Positions 26,500 through 30,689 of a stretch of 30,689 nucleotides of DNA are shown piece by piece (position 1 is the first letter of the stretch; every line of letters starts with the position of its first letter). This DNA is from Chara braunii (taxonomy: Eukaryota; Streptophyta; Charophyceae; Charales; Characeae). Where the stretch lies: the NCBI GenBank assembly GCA_003427395.1, contig BFEA01000228.1, positions 159,494 through 190,182 on the forward strand, read 5' to 3'. A program made the position numbers and the translations under genes. Under the pieces are notes generated by a model. It was not told the origin of the DNA and ran no database searches. It worked only from the letters and a program-made list of their open reading frames with translations.

Positions 26500-28650
26500 G
26501 GGTTCATCAATCCAGAGAGCTGCATCATCGAGAGTGTACATCTGATAAGCCAGGATCCTTACTCAGCTGCTTCCTGTACCCTTAAGGAAGAATCCCACGT
26601 AAGCCCCGAAGTAGGAGTTCTAGGTGGTCGGGAAGAAGGGGTCTATTTTTCTTTTTCTAAGGGCCTTTTTCGCGTAGCCGGTTAGCGGTCGCGCCAAGAA
26701 ATTAAAGAAACAGTTGGGAATTAGCGGGGGTAGGAATTTCAAATTTTTGCTCGCCTCATAAACCCTTTCTCCCGCTCTGCATCCCCACGCCATCTTCCCT
26801 TTTTGCCACGCATTCCCTTCCTGCATGCCTCTTCGTCTTCCCTCTAGCGAAGTCCGATCCCCTCGTTTTCCTCTCCCAACGAACAATTGGTTGTCTGATT
26901 GGGATGGTTGGGTCAATGTGGTGGAAGCGGGAAGCGCACCCCACTTAGAAGACCACCCCAATCACGCAGATCACTTGACTCACCTCCTTCGACCCTTCTG
27001 GAACCTCTGCCCTTCTTCTGTCTTGCTCATCTATACCTTGTGCTTCGCGCTGGCTCTCCGCCGCCTTCTGCGCTATAAATTCTCGGAACCCCTTCCTCTC
27101 GCTCTCTTTGATCTCGGCTGCAATACTGCGCGAGCTATGCGCGAGATCCACGACGTCGAACATGCTTGACGAGCCCAAGTGACGGGCGTAGTGACGATGT
27201 GACGAGCGGGCTTAGCGATAGACTTGGGGTAAGACAGTCGGAGGCACGGAGCGGTGGTGGAGATCGGACGCCGACAGCGACAGGGCCTTTTGGCTATGGT
27301 TGTCTGTAGTTCAAACGGGTTGGGTATTGAGCCCAGGGCGGTCAGTCGTGTGACGACTTTTGTACGCTAAGGAGTTCGCTCTTATCTTCATTGCTGTTTT
27401 GTCCCAGTGTGATGTGTGCAAGGTCTCGATGCATAAGCACTCTGTTATATGCATGTTGTGATATGAAGAGTTGTGGATGTTGGATGTGTGCTTGTCTGGG
27501 AGGGCCTTATGAGTACGTGTGTGTGTGCGCTTCCAAGCGCGACGATAGGGATTGCTGGGTGCCGACCGTCTGCATGAGCCCATGAGTGTGTTGGTCCCTC
27601 CTCCCTTCCCCGAGCCCCTTTTTGCCCTGAATGGCAGATGTATGTAGGACTTTGCGCCCGTCTCCCCTCGACTCCTCTGCAAATCCAGGTGGAACGAGCG
27701 GGCTTAGTCCCTCGACTTCGCTCGAAGACCGGAGCGAATCAGTCGTGGCTGATATCTTCGTGACTCGACAAAACCCTGGATTCCAGGCCCAACACTCCCG
27801 TTGACGCAGAGAGAGAGAGACAGGATTTCGGCGTCGCATGGCGCCAACATGCGTCTAGACGGACGTGAGCCCGGGCCCCTGCCCGTGCCTGACCTTCGCA
27901 TCGGTCCCTCACAACGCGCTGCCAACCTTCCCCATTGCAGACGACGATAGTGTGTACTGCAACGCGGACATTCGGAGCGCTCTGCGAAGAACCGAGCAAG
28001 TTCATGCGCACAACCTTGCCAGAGCTTGCCATATCGGAGGGAGTGGGTTTGTATTGATCGATCGGTTCTCCTCCCCTTCCCTAATATTGCCCCACACCGA
28101 CCTAACTGTGCTGCCCTGGTCCGCGGCCCACACCACGTGGCGGCCTTGGTTTAACTGTCGTTTGTGTCGTCAGGGGGACTCGTGTTCCTGGCCAAGGCTG
28201 TTCCTGGGATACGAAGGAGCGGCTCGGTTCCCAGAACTCTCCCACAGCATGGGTGCGCTCCCGGCTAACTTTCGAACCTGGGTTCCCTCTGCCTGCCCGA
28301 ACCCAGTTGACCCCGCACAAGGTCACCCGTGTGGGCTCAACGAGTCTGGCGCTGAAACCTGAACTCGCAGGTTATAGTGGAGGGAGGTCGGCTTGCCACG
28401 AGGGGAGAAGAGAAGAGTGTTATCACTTGGAGTGGGAGTATGATCGACAGAAGATATTGAGTGCAGACTCTACGAGCATTGCGACGGTCTCTGCAAGAGG
28501 AAGCTGCTTCGACTTGGGCACTTTCTTTTTCGGGTCGCCAGCGTAGTCTTATTTTCATCATTGGTGATGATCGACAGGGCTCATCTTTATTTTCATCAGC
28601 ATATTCATTGTCATCATCAAAATCGTTAGTGACATCATCATCAGCCGCAG
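26500..28650. other. Unassigned sequence without a supported gene
   Basis: A pyrimidine-rich stretch (26750-27130) contains TATAAAT at 27074-27080, followed by a CT-rich sequence as at some plant promoters, but no convincing gene follows. ACGAGCGGGCTTAG occurs twice (near 27202 and 27698). Frames in this interval are short, overlap on opposite strands and show no domain. Confidence 0.4.
27074..27080 (+). promoter_or_regulatory. Possible TATA box
   Basis: TATAAAT lies in GCGCTATAAATTCTCGG, with a pyrimidine-rich stretch 15-35 bases downstream that could hold a start site. No clear gene follows, so this may belong to a lost or unrecognised transposon promoter or be chance. Confidence 0.2.
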
Positions 28651-28657
28651 TAGCATC

Positions 28658-28665
28658 GTCATCAT

Positions 28666-28701
<36 letters not shown>
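28658..28701 (+). repeat. (CAT)n microsatellite
   Basis: A run of CAT triplets, imperfect at its left end, with related imperfect CATCAT stretches back to about 28590. On the minus strand it produces a poly-aspartate reading frame that I regard as a repeat artefact. Confidence 0.95.
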
Positions 28702-28734
28702 ACGACAAGTGTGATTGGGAGGGGTGGGGAGGAT

Positions 28735-29040
28735 AATTGTTCCACCACGTCCCGTCCTTTCTTTCTTCTCTTTCCTTTTCTTCTTCTACCTATTTCACTC
28801 CCCTTCTTCTTATCCTTATCCTCCCCCTTTCTATTCTTCTTGCCCTTTCTTCTTTTTCTCTTGTGCTGATGTTTTTTCTCTGCTCTCGCTGGTTTGTTGC
28901 TTTAGTGTTCGAGGTTTTGCTGCTGCTTCGTTTTTGGGAGATATGAGCACTGATTTGCTTTTCTGGATGCTTTGCGCTGCTTCCGAGAGGGAACAAAGTA
29001 AGGGGGTCGTTAAACAGTCCTCGGGGAAGAGATTTCGAGG
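28735..29040. other. Pyrimidine-rich stretch, no gene
   Basis: CT-rich sequence with TTCTTCTT and CCTTCTTCTT motifs to about 28870, then mixed sequence up to the inverted repeat. Frames on the plus strand are low-complexity (F, S, L, P) and not supported as genes. Confidence 0.5.
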
Positions 29041-29055
29041 AATTCGTCATCGTTA

Positions 29056-30615
29056 CACCTGTCCTCGGAGCCGATTTTCCCAAATAAAATGTGAAAACGC
29101 TCTGAGGACGAATCCTCGGGCTCCGAGGATTTCCCAGCCAAATTGTCCTCGAGTTCGAAGGACCTCGAACCTCGCGAGGTCCTTCGGAGCCCGAGGATCC
29201 GCGAATCACGGGCCGACGGCGACGACTCCACAACGAAAATTGGAGACACGAGGTGGTCCATTCGCGGTCCACTGACCTGCACACGGACATCGCGCCCCCC
29301 TCGTCGTCGAGGACATTCTCCAACGGCCTCCTCGAACTTACCCTTGACAGCGATTCGTCTGACGGCCGTGTTCGTTCTCAGGCCGGCCCTTCTAGCGTAT
29401 TCGGTCGGCTTGTGTCAGGCTGTCGAGCTGCTGCGGGCTCCACAACGGTCATGTTACAAATTCGCAACCATCCTTGCACGGTCCCTACATGCACAAATGT
29501 GTCCGCTCGTCATCTGCGCCCCGCCAGTGTGTTCGCACACGTTGCCATTGCTAGTAGGGGAGTTCGTATTCCCTGTCAGCCACCTTATAATCCATGGCTG
29601 ACCTGTTTCGCAGGCTGGCTTTACTGCTGCTCGTCGTTGTCGTTTTCCACGTCTGTTTTGTCGCGCATGGTCGTCGTTGAAGAGTGAGGCCGCGATCGTC
29701 GAAGGAGGCATTGACGAAGATGAACAACGTCCACAAGAGGGCGGTGACTTTGGCAGTGGCGGGGGGGGCTTCAACAATGCGTTCGTCGGGTGCGGAAGGA
29801 GGCAGGCGGTCGTACGACCCCGCGATGTACAACCACCTGCCTTCGTATGAGACACTGTTGCCTCCGACAGACGACGAAACCGACAATCCTCCGTCCGCCA
29901 CGGTTCCCTTGGGCAGCAGTTCCACGCAAGATTGGATGGGGACCTAGCACTTCAGACATCCACCGATGCTGACGTACACCGATCTTCTGGAGGAGCGTAC
30001 ACCGGCAGGATACGACGCAAGGGCAGTCGACCTCAGCTTCAGTCTGAGGACAGGTAGCTGTGACAATGTCTCGCGCACAGTTGTGGTAAGCCCCGCTTCA
30101 GCAAGCTTTGACGCAAGGCCATCGGGGAGGATGGGTGGGCTTCCACCAGACGACGAGGGGTGCCACCGTGGATTGCCCTACGACCGCGGATCGAATTCGC
30201 CATGTGGACTACGATGTGTGCGTCGTTGGTTTCACACGTGGACAGCAAATGGCGATCGTCGTCATGCCACACCCGTCAAGTACGGGAGGCGATGGAAACA
30301 TACGACCACCACCAAAACCCGTGCGTCGTGCCCTGCCCTGCCCACCAACGCCCCGCTCCACCGCCCCGGCGTCGTCATGGACGCATGGAAATTCGAATTT
30401 CGAATTTCAAAACCGCTGTTTCCCGCATTCGGGATGTCCACTTCCACGGCCCATGAAGCGACGCCGCCATGCACCTCCTGGACCATGAACCCTCGTCACG
30501 GACATCCCGAACCGGAGGCCGGACAAACCCTCCCGCGGCCATGTGTAATATTATGAAACGGGCCTCGGGACCGCCCCGAGGATTCGTCCTCGGAGCGCTT
30601 CTCCGAGGACAGGTG
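29056..30615. mobile_element. Putative DNA transposon or foldback element bounded by inverted repeats
   Basis: CACCTGTCCTCGGAG at 29056-29070 is the exact reverse complement of 30601-30615. Next inward, the 22 bases from 29099 match the reverse complement of 30575-30596 with one mismatch; they include GAGGACGAATCCTCGG, itself a partial palindrome. The left end folds further: 29112-29129 pairs with 29180-29198. About 1.4 kb lies between the ends. Similarity continues outward (a GTCGT-rich stretch), so the true termini and target duplication are not fixed and the right end may run past the window. No transposase is recognised inside. Confidence 0.5.
29594..30556 (+). pseudogene. Possible degraded coding sequence inside the inverted-repeat element
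   Basis: One plus-strand frame is open over about 960 bases with only two stops (29678 TGA, 29945 TAG). It begins with an ATG and a hydrophobic stretch (RLALLLLVVVVFHVCFVAHG), then reads MNNVHKRAVTLAVAGG, a P/S/T-rich segment, MLTYTDLLEERTPAGYDARA, and a tail of unlikely composition. I do not recognise it. It may be a transposon ORF remnant or a captured host fragment. Other frames in the region are also long because it is GC-rich, so certainty is low. Confidence 0.25.
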
Positions 30616-30689
30616 GAACGACGACTCAAAAAACTTGAACATTTTTTGAGGATTCGTCCTCCGGGCCCAAGGATGCGTCAAAAAGTGTC

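Noticed and set aside
28240-28330. tRNA gene suggested by a TTCGAACC-like stretch
   Set aside because: No acceptor stem, D arm or anticodon arm can be placed on either strand.
28337-28708. Poly-aspartate protein on the minus strand
   Set aside because: Produced by the CAT microsatellite.

Overview
The window is eukaryotic and repeat-dominated. It holds no recognisable host gene, and most of it is Ty3/gypsy-type LTR retrotransposon sequence. Two identical 18-base tracts, TGGCGCCGTTGCCGGGGA (482-499 and 9357-9374), match from memory the complement of the 3' end of plant tRNA-Asp, the primer used by Athila-like and some other plant Ty3/gypsy elements. With AAACCCTAA-type motifs and a repeat-rich draft assembly (several N), this suggests a streptophyte (green-lineage) genome. 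A charophyte alga is one possibility, but I cannot fix the species.

Layout. Positions 1-8875 hold copy 1: the end of an LTR (1-477), a primer binding site, an AT-rich leader, a broken gag (2167 to about 4670) that stops at the start of the protease, then a 3' non-coding block (about 4728-5760), a 30-bp minisatellite, a 50-bp tandem repeat and a long GA microsatellite. A second LTR (at least 8876-9352, offset exactly 8875 from the first) opens copy 2: primer binding site, AT-rich leader, a 4.7 kb cassette of accessory ORFs (11309-16046), then gag-protease (16210-19308) and pol (19179-22771) with reverse transcriptase, RNase H and integrase, all in gag-to-pol order but broken by stops and frameshifts. 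The same 3' block follows at 22772-23830. No third LTR is seen. From about 25.6 kb on I see mostly non-coding DNA with an 11-bp tandem repeat, and at 29.05-30.62 kb a pair of inverted, internally palindromic ends that look like a DNA transposon.

The notable part is the accessory cassette between primer binding site and gag of copy 2. It is absent from copy 1, lies on the element's sense strand, and encodes three mutually homologous proteins of about 250-370 residues (A, B, C), two small possibly related proteins (D1, D2), a coiled-coil protein (E) and two further small frames (F, G). I do not recognise any of them. A and B align almost residue for residue, and each is interrupted by a stop at the same aligned place followed by an acidic tail.

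Copy 1 is a gag-only deletion derivative. Copy 2 was probably autonomous once. Many of its in-frame stops sit where related elements or copy 1 have tryptophan, so TGG to TGA/TAA/TAG change is a main mode of decay.
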